Assembly (NCBI GenBank): GCA_023014485.1
Contig: JAJOZX010001729.1
Coordinates: 124,001 to 188,000, forward strand
Direction of reading: 5' to 3'
DNA length: 64,000 bases
Source: Bathynomus jamesi
Lineage: Eukaryota > Arthropoda > Malacostraca > Isopoda > Cirolanidae
The notes below the pieces were generated by a model. The model worked only from the letters and a program-made list of their open reading frames with translations. It had not been told where the DNA came from and did not search any database. Made by a program: the position numbers and the translations under genes. Of this stretch, positions 22,091 through 33,846 are shown in pieces (position 1 is the first letter of the stretch; each line of letters opens with the position of its first letter).

Positions 22091-24507
22091 AGTTCCGATC
22101 GGAACGGGAGCTGCTAGGCGTCGATCTGAATGTGGGAGGGACGAACTATAGGTTAATCTTGGTGTACAGACCTCCGCATCTCCTCCTCGAGGAGGATACG
22201 GCCCTGTACACCGAACTCCGTAGCCTGCTAGGGGATAGGGTGTGTGTAGTTTTAGGAGACTTCAACTGTCGCGGCATAAAGTGGGAAGACAGGACTGCTG
22301 ATGCTGAAGGGAGGAGGCTAGTTGACTTTGCTGATGAGAACTTCCTCACTCAGTGGGTCAATGAGCCTACACGAAGCGAAAGCGTTCTAGACTTAGTATT
22401 CACGAACGAAGACAACCTCATCACTAGCCTCACCGTTGACGAATCGTTGGGCGGGAGTGATCACGGTCTGATTAGGTTCCGTGTGTGCGTCCCTCGGGTG
22501 AAGCGGAGTAACTCGAGAGGCAGTAAGCTCGATCTATGGCGGGCGGACTTTGTTAGCCTCCGGGATAGCGTAGATGAGATGGGGTTAGAGGTCGGCGGCG
22601 ATGTTAAGGGAGTGTGGAGTGCATTCTGGGGCGAGTTTATGGTGCTGCAGTCTGCTGCCATACCCTCAAAACCGGTCACCCCTGCTTCAACGCAGCGTAA
22701 GTGGTTCAGTCGTGATATCGCTTCGGCTATCCGAAATAGGAAAGTAGCGTATAGGCGGGCGAAGGCCAATCGTTCCCATGAGAACACTGAAGCGTATGTC
22801 CGCCTGTGTAGGGAAGTGAAGGCGAAGGTTAGGCTAGCGAAACGCAACGAAGAACTACGGAGTGTTCACCAGGGAGGACACCCGCGTCATCCCCGAGCCA
22901 GGCTTCAGGTACGAAGGTGCTGGCGTAGATAGTGTTCGATGTACCGCGACAGTCGTTGCCGATAGAATAGACAAACAGCGCGTTTAAGGCTCCTGAGCCA
23001 GACCAGTTTCTCCCCAGAGTGTTGCGAGAGGTGCGCGACCAGGTGGCTCCCCGCCTGGCTACAGTCTAAAACAAATCGTTGGAGACGGGCCAGGTGCCTG
23101 GTGACTGGAGGGAAGCCAACGTGACCCCTATCTTTGAGAAAGGGGATCACGAAAGTCCAGGGAACTATCGTCCCATTAGTCTCGCTTCAGTTGTAGGTAA
23201 ATTATTAGAGGGGATAATAGCGGATAGGATTGTTGACCATTTGGATTCCTACAAACTGCTTGGGGACTCCCAACATGGGTTTAGACGGCATAGGTCGTGT
23301 CTCACCAACTTGCTCGAGTTTTTCCACGTCATGTTGAGCGAGTATGATAAGAGTAGGGCGATTGATATACTTTATCTCGACTTTGAGAAAGCCTTTGATA
23401 AGGTACCTCACCGCCGGCTAATGGATAAAGTCCACGCGCTGGGTATCGGTGGGGAAATAGGTAGGTGGATTAAAAACTGGCTGAAGAATAGGCGGCAGAA
23501 GGTTGTAATTAAAAGGGTTAGTTCGAGTTGGGCCTCGGTCACTAGTGGGGTTTCTCAGGGTTCCGTTTTGGGGCCACTGTTTATCATTTACATAAATGAT
23601 ATTGACGGTGGCATCGTCAGTCGGATCGCCAAATTCGCTGATGACACCAAGCTTGGGTCCAATGTTGGGACGCCCGAAGCGATCGAGGAACTGCGTGTGG
23701 AACTTCGTAGGATAGGAGAGTGGTCGGAAAAATGGCAAATGCCGTTTAACTTGGGTAAATGCAAAGTGATGCTCATTGGCTACGCCAATCCCAAGTCGGA
23801 CTACTCGATGTTGGGGAGTAATATCGAGGCGACTGATTTGGAAAAGGATTTGGGTGTGCTAATTAGCAGCGACCGTAAGTTTACGAAACAGTGCGTAGAG
23901 GTGGAAAAGAAAGCCCAGAAGCTGTTGGGTTATATCAGGAGGCAATTTCAGTTTCGGAATAAGGAGATTGTGCTCGCTCTGTACAATTCCCTGGTTCGGC
24001 CGCACCTGGAGTATACTGTGCAGTTCTGGTCGCCCACCCTCAGGAAAGATATTGAGAGGCTGGAGCGAGTGCAGGCGAGGGCCACAAAGTCAATCCCTTC
24101 TGTTAGGCATATGGGCTACAATCGACGCTTACGCGCCCTGAACTTGTTTTCGCTGGAAACTCGGAGGCTGCGCGGTCAACTGATCGAGGAAGCTCTTAGC
24201 CGGTTCAACGATGTCGATTTTAGAAGCATGTTTAGTTTAAATGATAACCCAACTCGCAACAATGGTTGGAAGTTGGATTTGAAACTGTTTAGGACTAGTG
24301 TGTGTGGGAATTACTTTACGTATATAAGATCTGTGACACGTGGAACAGGTTACCTTCAGAAGTTGTGAACAGTTCCTCTGGATCAGTTCAAGAAAAGGTT
24401 AAACCAAATCTTGCACACTATTTGAGGGTATAAAATTTTTCCCTGGCACCCGTTGCCATTGGTACCTCCTCGGTATGGGCCGCAAGGCCTTTTGAGGTAC
24501 TTCTTTT

Positions 24508-24510
<3 letters not shown>
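22088..24510 (+). mobile_element. 5'-truncated LINE with endonuclease part and reverse transcriptase (CR1/jockey-like)
   Basis: The first frame (to 22932) starts within an APE-type endonuclease: LILVYRPPHLLLEEDTALYT, VVLGDFNCRGIKWED and GGSDHGLIRF (the SDH motif). A basic linker follows. After a broken stretch (22933-23078) the RT runs 23079-24368: GDWREANVTPIFEKGDHESP, NYRPISLASVVGKLLEGIIA, LYLDFEKAFDKVPHRRL (block A), GVSQGSVLGPLFIIYINDI and KFADDTKLGSN (block C, FADD), then the thumb with NSLVRPHLEYTVQFWSP. After a frameshift near 24345 the frame ends in a WNRLPSEVVNSSSLDQFKKR-like tail. The element would copy its RNA by target-primed reverse transcription. GC content is clearly higher than in the flanks, which fits a fairly recent insertion. 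At least two frameshifts disable it. Confidence 0.95.

Positions 24511-24579
<69 letters not shown>
24511..24579. repeat. (TC)n run at the LINE 3' end
   Basis: 69 bp of TC repeats directly after the LINE 3' untranslated region, matching the (CT)n at its 5' edge. Confidence 0.95.
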
Positions 24580-24580
<1 letters not shown>

Positions 24581-25193
24581 GTTATCCTTCTTTCTTACTT
24601 TTTCTTTGATGTATCATTTACATCATCGCATTTTTATTTACGAGTTCGCCTTGTGGGAATTTCCCCTTGGATACACGAACGCGTTTCTTAACTTGGAAAA
24701 AAAAAAAATTTGCTGTGTCCTATTTTGAGAGACTTTTCTACGTCTCCCCCTTCAGTACGCGTACATGCGTGTTTCTTTGCGTATACAGTATGTTTATATA
24801 AATACAGAATTGGGACGAAATCAGGTGTAGGGGCGTTTGTATGCGATACTCCTTCATCACGCGTTAAAAGACTCTCTGTTTATACTGACGGCGATTGTAT
24901 AGACTCGACGGAAAAATGAGGAATACAATAGGGTCTGGTTTTCCTTTTTTTTACCTTGTACCTTTCAAAAGACAGCAGCAGTTCCGTTCATAGTCGGTGC
25001 ATGAATACATTTTATATTTCAATTTTTGCTACAAACTCTATTATGTCTTGCTCTAATTTCTAATCTTTCCCCAATTATACACCTTTTTTCATTTATCTTC
25101 TGAGAATAATTATATTCTGTTGAGAACCCTCTGTATAATTATATGGTATTACGAGATAAGCCGCATGCTTTTGTTTACGTTTGAGCTATCTTT

Positions 25194-25194
<1 letters not shown>
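24580..25194. other. non-coding sequence
   Basis: No gene or repeat family recognised. Confidence 0.35.

Positions 25195-25232
<38 letters not shown>
25195..25232. repeat. (CA)n microsatellite
   Basis: Pure CA dinucleotide run. Confidence 0.95.
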
Positions 25233-25233
<1 letters not shown>

Positions 25234-26616
25234 CCAAAATGTTTATTACTTGGATAACAAATACCAGGAGATAAAACTTTAAAAATTTCCCATAAATGTG
25301 TAAGGTGTTTCAACAAAATATATATATAGCTCGAGTTAGACACTATATGGGCATAATATGCTCCATAATACATCTTACATGTGTTGTTATACGATTTAAT
25401 ATTTATAATACGCATGATTCATATACGTGTTTAATTACATATTTCAAGTGACAAATTTAAGAAAATAAGCCTTGCCTTCCATTTCCATCACTATATCCAT
25501 TTTGAAACTTATTTTTGACAGTACAGCCATCTATTGAAACGTGATACGAACTTTTTAATTTTCTTTAAATTAAAATCAAATTTCTTTGAAAATGACACTT
25601 AAAGGGATACTAGGTCATTTTAAAAGTTCAATTATACTGGACAGGATGCGAGAAAGGGTTAAATAACCATGAAGGTCGGATTTTAAATCTCTCTCCAAGG
25701 TTTATGATACCTCAGAAGATACAAAACTATCCTATTATCCAAACGACAAGTTATGAATTAAAACCATCAAATACGTTTTCAAAGTGACAAAAACTGTTTT
25801 CTCTACTTACGAATTTCTCTACAAATTAATTTGCTTAGTTTATTAACAGTGAGGAGCTCCGAATATTTTAGTGAGAAACAAAATTGACCCCACCAGGATT
25901 CAAACCTACTCTTGAGTCGTAGTCGCGAACGCTAACGCTACACTACGACGAAGCGGAAGTTAACGCGAGTTCCGTTTAAAAGAAAGTTTAAATCAGTTTT
26001 AATAAAGAAATACTGAAATCGGGATTTAAGATCAAATACTGTATTACTCATCTAATTATTGCTGTACTTGTATTTACTATCGCCTATCTATTTCTTGCAT
26101 TTACTATTAACTCGTAGTATTGTAGGTTTCATAACGACTATAATGACCGACATTTAATGTATACTGCTGACGGAATTCATTTCTCGTGTCAACTACAAAG
26201 TTCATTTGTGTCCCCCTAATAAATTACTTTACAATTACCTCGCGTTATCTCTTATGGCATCTTGGATTCATCGGTAATTAATCCTATTTATATATTTCAT
26301 AATCCTATCTACGAAGTTTGTTTGTAATTATAATATTTATACTACCAAATCGTAACTACGTATATAGGACATGCTTTTATCTTATAATTAATCCGAGAGC
26401 CCAGTAAAGCCTAAAACTTAAGGACCAAACTGCATGAGAAAAATAAATAAATATGTTAGAGTTAGAAAAGTATGTAATATTGTAAATTGTAATCATTTTG
26501 CTACTAAATATTGCAATTATTATTCTTATTATCCTTGGAATTGTGGTTTTGTTGGCTTAGTGAAAAAAGTGGCCACTGTTTTTGGGTCCCTCTCTCCTCT
26601 CTCTCTCCTCTCTCTC

Positions 26617-26662
<46 letters not shown>

Positions 26663-28413
26663 ATATATATATATATAATATAAAATTTATTATGATTATT
26701 ATTGAAGGAAAAATGTACAAAAGTAGAAATATAATGAAATAAAAATTTTAAATTAGAGAATAGGAAGAGTGTCTGTATCTGCATTTTTTTTCAATTCAAC
26801 TTGTCGGGTATTTCTCCATTGAATAGAAATGCCCTTTTAAAAAAACAACAACTTCAAATTGAAAACGAGAAGGGCCCTATTATTTTCGTGTAAACTCCAT
26901 TCGTAAATGGATTGAAGGAAAATGTTATTCTTAATGGCTTATTTTCGTGCCGAGTTTAAAATTTATTTTATATTTTCAATTGTCGTTATAGACCAAATTT
27001 GGGGTCACTTTAGGCGTAGAATAAGTGTATATACGAGTATATGTATAACAGAGCCTTGGTTGTGAAGGCTCTCTTTGGTCTTTTGCATTCACAGCAAACT
27101 CTGAAAATATGAATAAAGTACATACGTTGCAAATATATCAGTATGGCCGTAGAATTTCAAATGCATTTTTATCAAGATTAAGAAATAATAAAAAATAAAG
27201 TGAGCGAAGATGGTGATTTTTTTAATATTTTTCAAAGTGGTTTGTAATTCAAGCTTTTATGTTGCAGCCACATTCGCTCGTAAATCATCATCGCGGCAAA
27301 GCCACAATTTTAATATTAGATTTTTTGCTTTGACCGTGCGTGTAATAATATAATTCGGTCTTCATCTCATTGATAATTAAGGTGTTAACTATACTCTATT
27401 GGATTTATTTGATGGTGATTGCGTGATGAATAAATTTGTAGTGTGTTTTAGAATAGTTTATTAACCTTTTTTAGGCGCTTCGTTTCATTAAAATGCTTTT
27501 GTATTTTATTATTAACGCGTAACGCTCTAGTCTAGAGAAAGCTGCAGCTTTCTCAAAGGCTTTACTGTATAAGATATACGATCATAGACCCAGCTTAGTA
27601 TATTATTTATTAAGCAAAGTAAGCGTGTCCTCGACAATATAAAGCGGAAATTTGACATTTTGTTGTTACTACGCTGTAGTCGGCATAAACGGTTGGAAAC
27701 ATGTTTTGAACAGGAAATTCTTGGGACACAACGGTTTGTTTTGCGGAAAGAATGAGAAATTCTTAATTTGTTGAATACAATCGGTTGATGTCAAACGCTT
27801 CATTTTAAATATTAATTTCTCTTTCAAATGCAATTTTTAGATACTCGTATAGATAATTGAATCACAACTGTGGAGGCTACACAGGCCTTAGGCTAACCTA
27901 GCTGCGAAAGTTTTTACTTTTCTTACCGTATACATCGTGAAGGAATCCCTACAATAAATATTGATGGAAGGTAACATAATAATAATGATGATGATGTTTA
28001 CGTACGGAAGGTGCTGCTCTCGTTTAACAACAACAACGATTATATTAGAGAGTTTTGCCCTATAGCGTTTGTGCGTATAGTAGAATTTAAGCTGAACAAT
28101 TATTGTCCTCCATACTACGTCACTGAAAAAAAAGTCTTTAATCACCGGAATTACGCAGTCTGTTTACACTTCTCTGAAAGTAATTAATTACCGGGTGTGT
28201 TTTTGAGTAAAACTGGCATTTCGACAAGAAATGTTTAGTCTCGGGGTATGGGTCTGATTTTTATGCTGTAATTGTGCTTAGCGATGAAAATTTTAGAGTT
28301 AAAATGACACTTCTTTGATGGAGGTGCGTTTTTCATAGTCAGTGGAGCTTGCGATGTATATTACTTTTCACCTTGTATATCTCTCTTTTGACTAATAGTG
28401 GCCTCCGAAGAAA

Positions 28414-28415
<2 letters not shown>
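25233..28415. other. non-coding sequence with a tRNA-like relic and (CT)n
   Basis: Largely unassigned. A (CT)n-rich tract lies at 26589-26661 followed by a short (TA)n. A short palindrome (GAGAAAGCTGCAGCTTTCTC) is at about 27535-27554. About 26396-26430 shares GAGCCCAGTAAAGCCTAAA with 44478, see findings. No exon recognised. Confidence 0.35.
25887..25958 (-). repeat. tRNA-like SINE head relic
   Basis: On the minus strand GTAGTGTAGCGTTAGCG resembles box A and AGGTTTGAATCCTGGTGG resembles box B (GGTTTGAATCC). The spacing is tRNA-like, but there is no good acceptor stem. Probably a SINE head rather than a working tRNA. Confidence 0.5.

Positions 28416-28480
<65 letters not shown>
28416..28480. 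repeat. (TA)n microsatellite
   Basis: 65-bp TA run abutting the left end of a mariner-like remnant. Confidence 0.95.
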
Positions 28481-28482
<2 letters not shown>

Positions 28483-29228
28483 GCCGTAAGTTTCCATACA
28501 TAGGAAAAATAAACATTTTTTTATGGACAACCATTTTTATTTATATAATATGCTCTACATGGTTGCCATTGTTTTGAAAACACATTTCAATACGTGTTCC
28601 CCACTGTTGATGAACACGCATTAGCACAGTTGACATTATGCTTGTAATGGCGTTGGTGATACGTTCCTTTAGATGATTTATGTCTCGTATCTTTTCCTGA
28701 TACACCATGGCCTTCAAGTGCCCCCAAAGATAGAAATCAAGGGGGGTGAGATCTGGGGATCTGGGAGGCCACTCCACAGGACCACGCCGACCAATCCAAG
28801 CATCCGGAAACTGCTGCTGATCCAATACCGACGCACGTGAAGACCATAATGAGGTGGAGCTCCATCTTGCTGGAAGTAAACTGGGAAGTTACCTTCCTCG
28901 TTTAGCAGGGATGGGAAATCTCTTCTTGCAACATGTTAAGATACCTTTCGGCATTAAGATTTCCACTGACAAAAATTGGTCCAATAATTCTGTCACCCCA
29001 TATCCCGGCCCACACCATCACTTTACCGGCACCTTGCATCTTCGTCGGACTCAGCCAGTTAGGGTTAGCATTACTCCAATAACGTATGTTTTGCCGATTA
29101 ACCTCTCCATTGACGTAAAAATTTGCTTCATCAGTAAACAAGATCTTACAAACGCATATTCTTAGGGTATCTGAAACAAAAACAAACGTTTAAATTTTCC
29201 TATGTATGGAAACTTACGGCCCACCCTG
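28481..29228 (-). pseudogene. mariner-like element lacking its N-terminal half
   Basis: Ends: GGGCCGTAAGTTTCCATACA on the left and its inverse, then CCACCCTG, on the right. Minus-strand frames encode [20 protein letters not shown] and [20 protein letters not shown] (first catalytic Asp region). Then comes a break near 28826-28901, and WIGRRGPVEWPPRSPDLTPLDFYLWGHLKA (28825-28541; third motif SPDLTPLDFYLW). The DNA-binding domain is absent, so the copy is internally deleted as well as frameshifted. It is closely related to the element at 49015. Confidence 0.9.
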
Positions 29229-29269
29229 TATATATATATATATATATGCAAATAACTGCAATGACCGCG

Positions 29270-29422
29270 CAGTATATAAATGAATAGAAACGACATAAGT
29301 ATTAAGGAACGTTTCTGCACACGAGGAGGAGAGATAACGGTTCGCCTCATTTTTCATTATTTCGTTATCTCTCCTCCTCGTGTGCAGAAACGTTCCTTAA
29401 TACGTATGTCGTTTCTATTCAT
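29270..29422. repeat. hairpin with 60-bp arms
   Basis: GAATAGAAACGACATAAGTA ... GAGGAGGAGAGATAACG on the left mirrors CGTTATCTCTCCTCCTC ... CGTTTCTATTC on the right, with a loop of about 23 bp. It sits between (TA)n runs. Family unknown. Confidence 0.85.
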
Positions 29423-29785
29423 ATATATATATATATAATTTTACTGACCATGCGTGTATATACAGTACATATAAATCTTGTTATAGGTGTACGCTACATA
29501 CAAATTTTGCATAACGGTTTTGTCGGATATCGGAGTATGTCTGAAGACTGATCATGTGTATGGGAATTGCGTTATAATCATTATACCATGATTCAGTAAA
29601 AAATTAATATGCGAAGGGTCAACATTTCGACAAAGGGTTTATATTCGTTTCATTTTAGGGGACTTTTGACTTTCTCCATTTTATATTAAAGTTTTATTCG
29701 TTGGCAAAGATTCGAATTAATGATAATGGTTAATAACACGTACAGTATGGATAATTCGAAAAGGCAGTTCATTGATAAAGTGGGA

Positions 29786-29869
29786 ATCGGTAGGGCTCGA
29801 ACTCGCGTCGCAAGGTATCAGAAACTCACTGATTGCTCGACTCATCGAACCATTCCGGTCTCCTAAACG
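29786..29869 (-). repeat. tRNA-like relic
   Basis: The minus strand reads GGAGACCGGAATGGTTCGA ... GCGAGTTCGAGCCCTACCG. It is the length of a tRNA with a long variable arm, and GAGTTCGAGCCC resembles box B. The acceptor stem pairs poorly, so I call it a tRNA-derived relic rather than a gene. Confidence 0.4.
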
Positions 29870-29938
29870 AGATCGTTCAAAGTTGGCGAAGTCTTATCAG
29901 CTTTTCTGATTTTTCATTTTGGAAAAGTTCTGTGGTGT

Positions 29939-29963
29939 TATATATATATATATAATATATATA

Positions 29964-30004
<41 letters not shown>
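29939..30004. repeat. (TA)n microsatellite
   Basis: Interrupted TA run directly before the long hairpin element. Confidence 0.95.
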
Positions 30005-30005
<1 letters not shown>

Positions 30006-30932
30006 GGGTTGGACAGAATAATGGAAACACTCGCATTTTTTATGCTATATTTTCTGATATCATTAGTGGCGTTATGTACTTTATTAAATTAATATGTAAC
30101 TGCATCTAATATTGAGAACATCTTCTATCTTAATATGTTCATATTGGTTTTTTTTTCTTTTAAAATAAATAAATAATATGGTGATTGGAAAAAATGTTAC
30201 TGACTGTGAAAGAGGCATGATAGTAGGAGCCCGTTTGGTTGGTGTCTCAATATTAAAAGTCGCGTGATTGTCCCTGCACCTTGAGGAACAGTCCCATAGG
30301 TATGAATACATGGAAATTAAAAAAAACCCACCACATAAGCACAGAATTGTTCCCATTATTGTCCCCAACTCCAAATTCATTAGAACTTTGGTACTGGTTG
30401 GTGTTAAAACGGGCTTTACTACAGTTCCCATAACATAGTTGTGACTGGCACTGGTCTTTGCGGGCTATTGTTAAATTTTGAGCAAAAAAGTTTTGATGCA
30501 ACAGTCTTTGATTGATTCTTCACAGCTCATAATTATCATAAGGTTCTTCTGTCGCATTCTGTCAGTGTTACTTTACGCTCACTATATGCCTTATTTGATG
30601 TACATTTTTTATTATTTTTGCATGTATTCATAACCTTGAGGACTGTTCCTCGAGATGCAGGAGCAATTATGTGACTTTTATTACTGAAACACCAACCAAA
30701 CGGGCTCCTACAATCATGCCCCTTTCACGGGCAGTAACATCTTTTCCAAGCGCTCTATCTTTATTTATTTTAAAAGAACATGAAAAACCAATATGAACAT
30801 ATTAAAATAGAAGATGTTCTCAATATTATATGCAGTTACATATTAATTTAATAAAGTACATAACAGCATTAATAATATCAGAAAATACAGCGCCGAAAAT
30901 GCGAGTGTTTCCATTATTCTGTCCACCTCTTG
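30005..30932. mobile_element. 0.93 kb snap-back element with Tc1-like N-terminal coding arms
   Basis: The left arm begins CGGGTTGGACAGAATAATGG and the right arm ends in its near inverse (CCATTATTCTGTCCACCTCTTG). Arms of about 300 bp mirror each other, with the centre around 30465. Both arms carry the same transposase fragment, readable as DCERGMIVGARLVGVSISKV-like, a DNA-binding start. No catalytic core is present. The arms have drifted, so the duplication is not brand new. Confidence 0.85.
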
Positions 30933-31137
30933 TATATATTTTTTTATTTTGATAATGTATGTATGTCTGTTTCTGTGTTATGTTGTTCGTTTATACACAC
31001 CTTAAATGGCTAGAGTAATCCGCACCACATTTCCTATACGCATTAAGTGAAAACTAAGGAAGGTTTTTGTAACACACTCGCACTTCCCAATCCCCTAATA
31101 ATATTAGGTCGTGTTTAGGGGACTTTTGCTGCACAAG
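30933..31137. other. non-coding sequence
   Basis: Nothing recognised. Confidence 0.3.
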
Positions 31138-31178
31138 GCGCAGCGTGACCTTCGTCAGAATGAACAATTCGGGCGGAC
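31138..31178 (+). repeat. tail fragment of the tRNA-like SINE
   Basis: GCGTGACCTTCGTCAGAATG, then AACAATTCGGGCGGA, matches the conserved SINE tail; the head is missing. Confidence 0.65.
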
Positions 31179-32461
31179 CAATAAAAAATTGCGAAATAAA
31201 TTTCCTAGTTTTGTGAAGTATATATCGTGGAACAAGTTGTTCTCTCTTCACCTTAAAATGTTTTTGAAGAGAACAACTTTTTCCAATTTAAGCACCTCAA
31301 CAAAAGTAGATTTTTTCAGGTTTCTTCTGCTTCTCAACGACACTTCACATCAACCCCACACACACACCCAATCAATCTCTGTTGTATATACGTATATGCG
31401 TGTTCAATGTAATATCAGTCTGTAAAGTTCATTGATTCCTTGTATAAAACTTTTTTGTACGTTGACACCCTGGAATTGCGCATTATGTATTTAAGACCAG
31501 AGAATTAATCTCATTTAATACTTAATATGGTGAGTGTAATGAGAGAAACTTTCTCTTCCTTCTTTTTTTCATGCCATTAACAGTTTGTTTTCCTTTGACA
31601 TGCAGCTTATTGGGCACTGTAATGAAAGAAGATTACTGGTAGGTTCAAAGTCTATCTCACTATGTCCAGTGGCTTATTTCGTCTGTTCATTAGATTTGAA
31701 TGCCCGTTTCTTTGGCTATTATTATTATTATTATTATTATTATTTTGAAAGTTTGTTACGGGAAAGATGTAGCATGGCTCCGTGAATATAATTTTCACCT
31801 TGAATATTTTTGTTTTTATGTTGACTGTAATATCTTGTTGCTTATGTAAACCTTCGTGATAAATTTGTTTAACCCTTTAATGAATGACATCCACTTCACT
31901 GATTTTATTCTGGTTAATGCTAGACGATTTAAACCCAATTTAAAGGAGGCCTCTGTGCGACAGAGAGTTAATGTATTTAACAAAATAACCTACCGTAATT
32001 AGACATTAGTACGCAGTATAGGTTTTATTTTTTAGTTTCATGAATGGATTCTCTCCAAAAATTAGGGTGTGGGATGGGTATATAGCTAGGCTATATAACC
32101 TGTGTATTACTGCAAGTTTGCTTGATTGAGGACTGAAGATGTACAAATTTCGTGTACGAATGGAAATTTTACGTACTGAAGAGAATTTGTACAGTAAACA
32201 CATTTTTTTTTTTTTTCTAACGAAATAGTATTCGATGTATGGTATAAAAATATTTTTTTCTTTCTTTCTCTGATTGGTCAGCTCTTGGAAGAAATGAAAC
32301 ATGGTTCCTGATTGGACAATTCATAATCTTTAACTCAGCGTTTTGAATATGCATTGGTGAAAGATGTACAGACCCCGCCTCCGTAGGTGGAGACTTCTTT
32401 AATGTGACAAACACTTTCAGACGCCATTCCGTCACTATTTCGTTAGAATATACTGTATATA
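31179..32461. other. non-coding sequence
   Basis: A TTA run at about 31718-31745. An ATG followed by GTGAGT at about 31528 has no other support as an exon. No gene recognised. Confidence 0.35.
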
Positions 32462-33448
32462 CGAGGTAATTCAATAAGTATCCGCACATTTTATTTTCAC
32501 AATTTTATTTTTACATCTGATAGATTATAAACACATCACTTCTCAACATAGTCTCCCTGTTTCTCAATACACTTAGTCCAGCGATCTACAAGCTTCCTAA
32601 TGCCATCACAAAAGAATGTTTTTGGCTGTGAGCGTAGCCAGTCATGCACCGCCTCCTTTAGGTCATCATCGCCTTGGAATCGCTGACCTCTCAAAGCGTC
32701 TTTTAGTGGTTCAAATAGGTAAAAATCCGAAGGTGCCAGGTCTAGACTGTAGGCTGGATGGTCGAAAACTTTAAATTTAAGTTCTTGAAGGCATTTTCTA
32801 GTCTGTGAAGCGGTATGAGGGCGCGCATTGTCCTATAAAAGAATAACACCTTCCGACAACCTCCCTCTCCGTTTTGTGCTAATTGCTTGCTTTAACTCAT
32901 TCTGAAGTATGTCAGAATACGAATAATGATAATGATAACCTTGAACATTATCTAGAGCGTGGAACTACAGTAACAAGTGCATCGTATTCTGACATGCTTC
33001 CGAATGAGTTAAAGCAAGCAATTCACACAAAACGGAGAGGGAGATTGTCGGAAGGTGTTATTCTGTTACACGACAATGCGCGCCCTCATACCGCTTCACA
33101 GACTAGAAAATGCCTTCAAGAACTTAAATTTGAAGTTCTCGACCATCCAGCCTACAGTCCAGACCTGGCACCTTCGGATTTTTACCTATTTGAACCACTA
33201 AAAGACGCTTTGAGAGGTCAGCGATTCCAAGGCGATGATGACCTGAACGAGGCGGTGCATGCTGGCTACGCACACCGCCAAAAACATTCTTTTATGATGG
33301 CATTAGGAAGCTTGTAGATCGCTGGACTAAGTGTATTGAGAAACAGGGAGACTACAGTATGTTGAGAAGTGATATGTTTATAATCTATTAGATGTAAAAA
33401 TAAAATTGTGAAAATAAAAAGTGCGGATACTTATTGAATTACCCTCGT
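32462..33448. mobile_element. 1 kb snap-back element with mariner C-terminal coding arms
   Basis: Starts CGAGGTAATTCAATAAGTAT and ends in its inverse, with TA on both flanks. Each arm is about 460 bp and carries the C-terminal half of a mariner transposase. The right arm (frame 32883-33317) reads GVILLHDNARPHTA (second catalytic Asp) and HPAYSPDLAPSDFYLFEPLK (third, DD34D-like); the left arm carries the same on the opposite strand. The N-terminal DNA-binding domain is absent. Both ends therefore derive from the 3' end of one mariner. Confidence 0.93.
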
Positions 33449-33600
33449 ATAATGGTTGATATAAACTCGGTGAATAAATTGATGTTAGGGGTTCGATTCC
33501 CCGATGCTGCTGGTAATAATATAATAGTAATACGGGAGTTACAGTTGGCTGATTACTGATTGTTTTTTATATTACACATTTCGTCGACAGGACATTCTAG

Positions 33601-33713
33601 AGGGTGAGTCAAAAGTCTGGAAACAGGAACTATGCTTTTCACTGCAAATTTACATGTATATATTTTCATTGAAAAGCATAGTTCCTATATTTTCAGACTT
33701 TTGACTCACCCTG
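33601..33713. mobile_element. second copy of the 110-bp GAGTCAAAAG hairpin
   Basis: AGGGTGAGTCAAAAGTCTGG mirrors CAGACTTTTGACTCACCCT. Same family as 20451-20561, here with the better CAGGGTG-type outer end. Confidence 0.88.
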
Positions 33714-33754
33714 TACATCGACACTAATAAACGACACTAATAAACTAACCTAAT

Positions 33755-33846
33755 TTAACCCTCGGCTACTATCGTTGGGTCAATCCTGACCCTGAGTACA
33801 TTTGTTTATTTTATCATGGGAAATAATGATAGAAGTTAAGGGTTAA
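33755..33846. mobile_element. piggyBac-like MITE with TTAA ends
   Basis: TTAACCCTCGGCTACTATCG on the left and AATGATAGAAGTTAAGGGTTAA on the right, inverse to each other with mismatches. TTAA is at both edges. About 84 bp between TTAA sites. Confidence 0.7.

Noticed and set aside
28339..28530. Poly-(Tyr-Ile) frames as proteins (also at 42134 and 55128)
   Set aside because: They are translations of (TA)n microsatellites.
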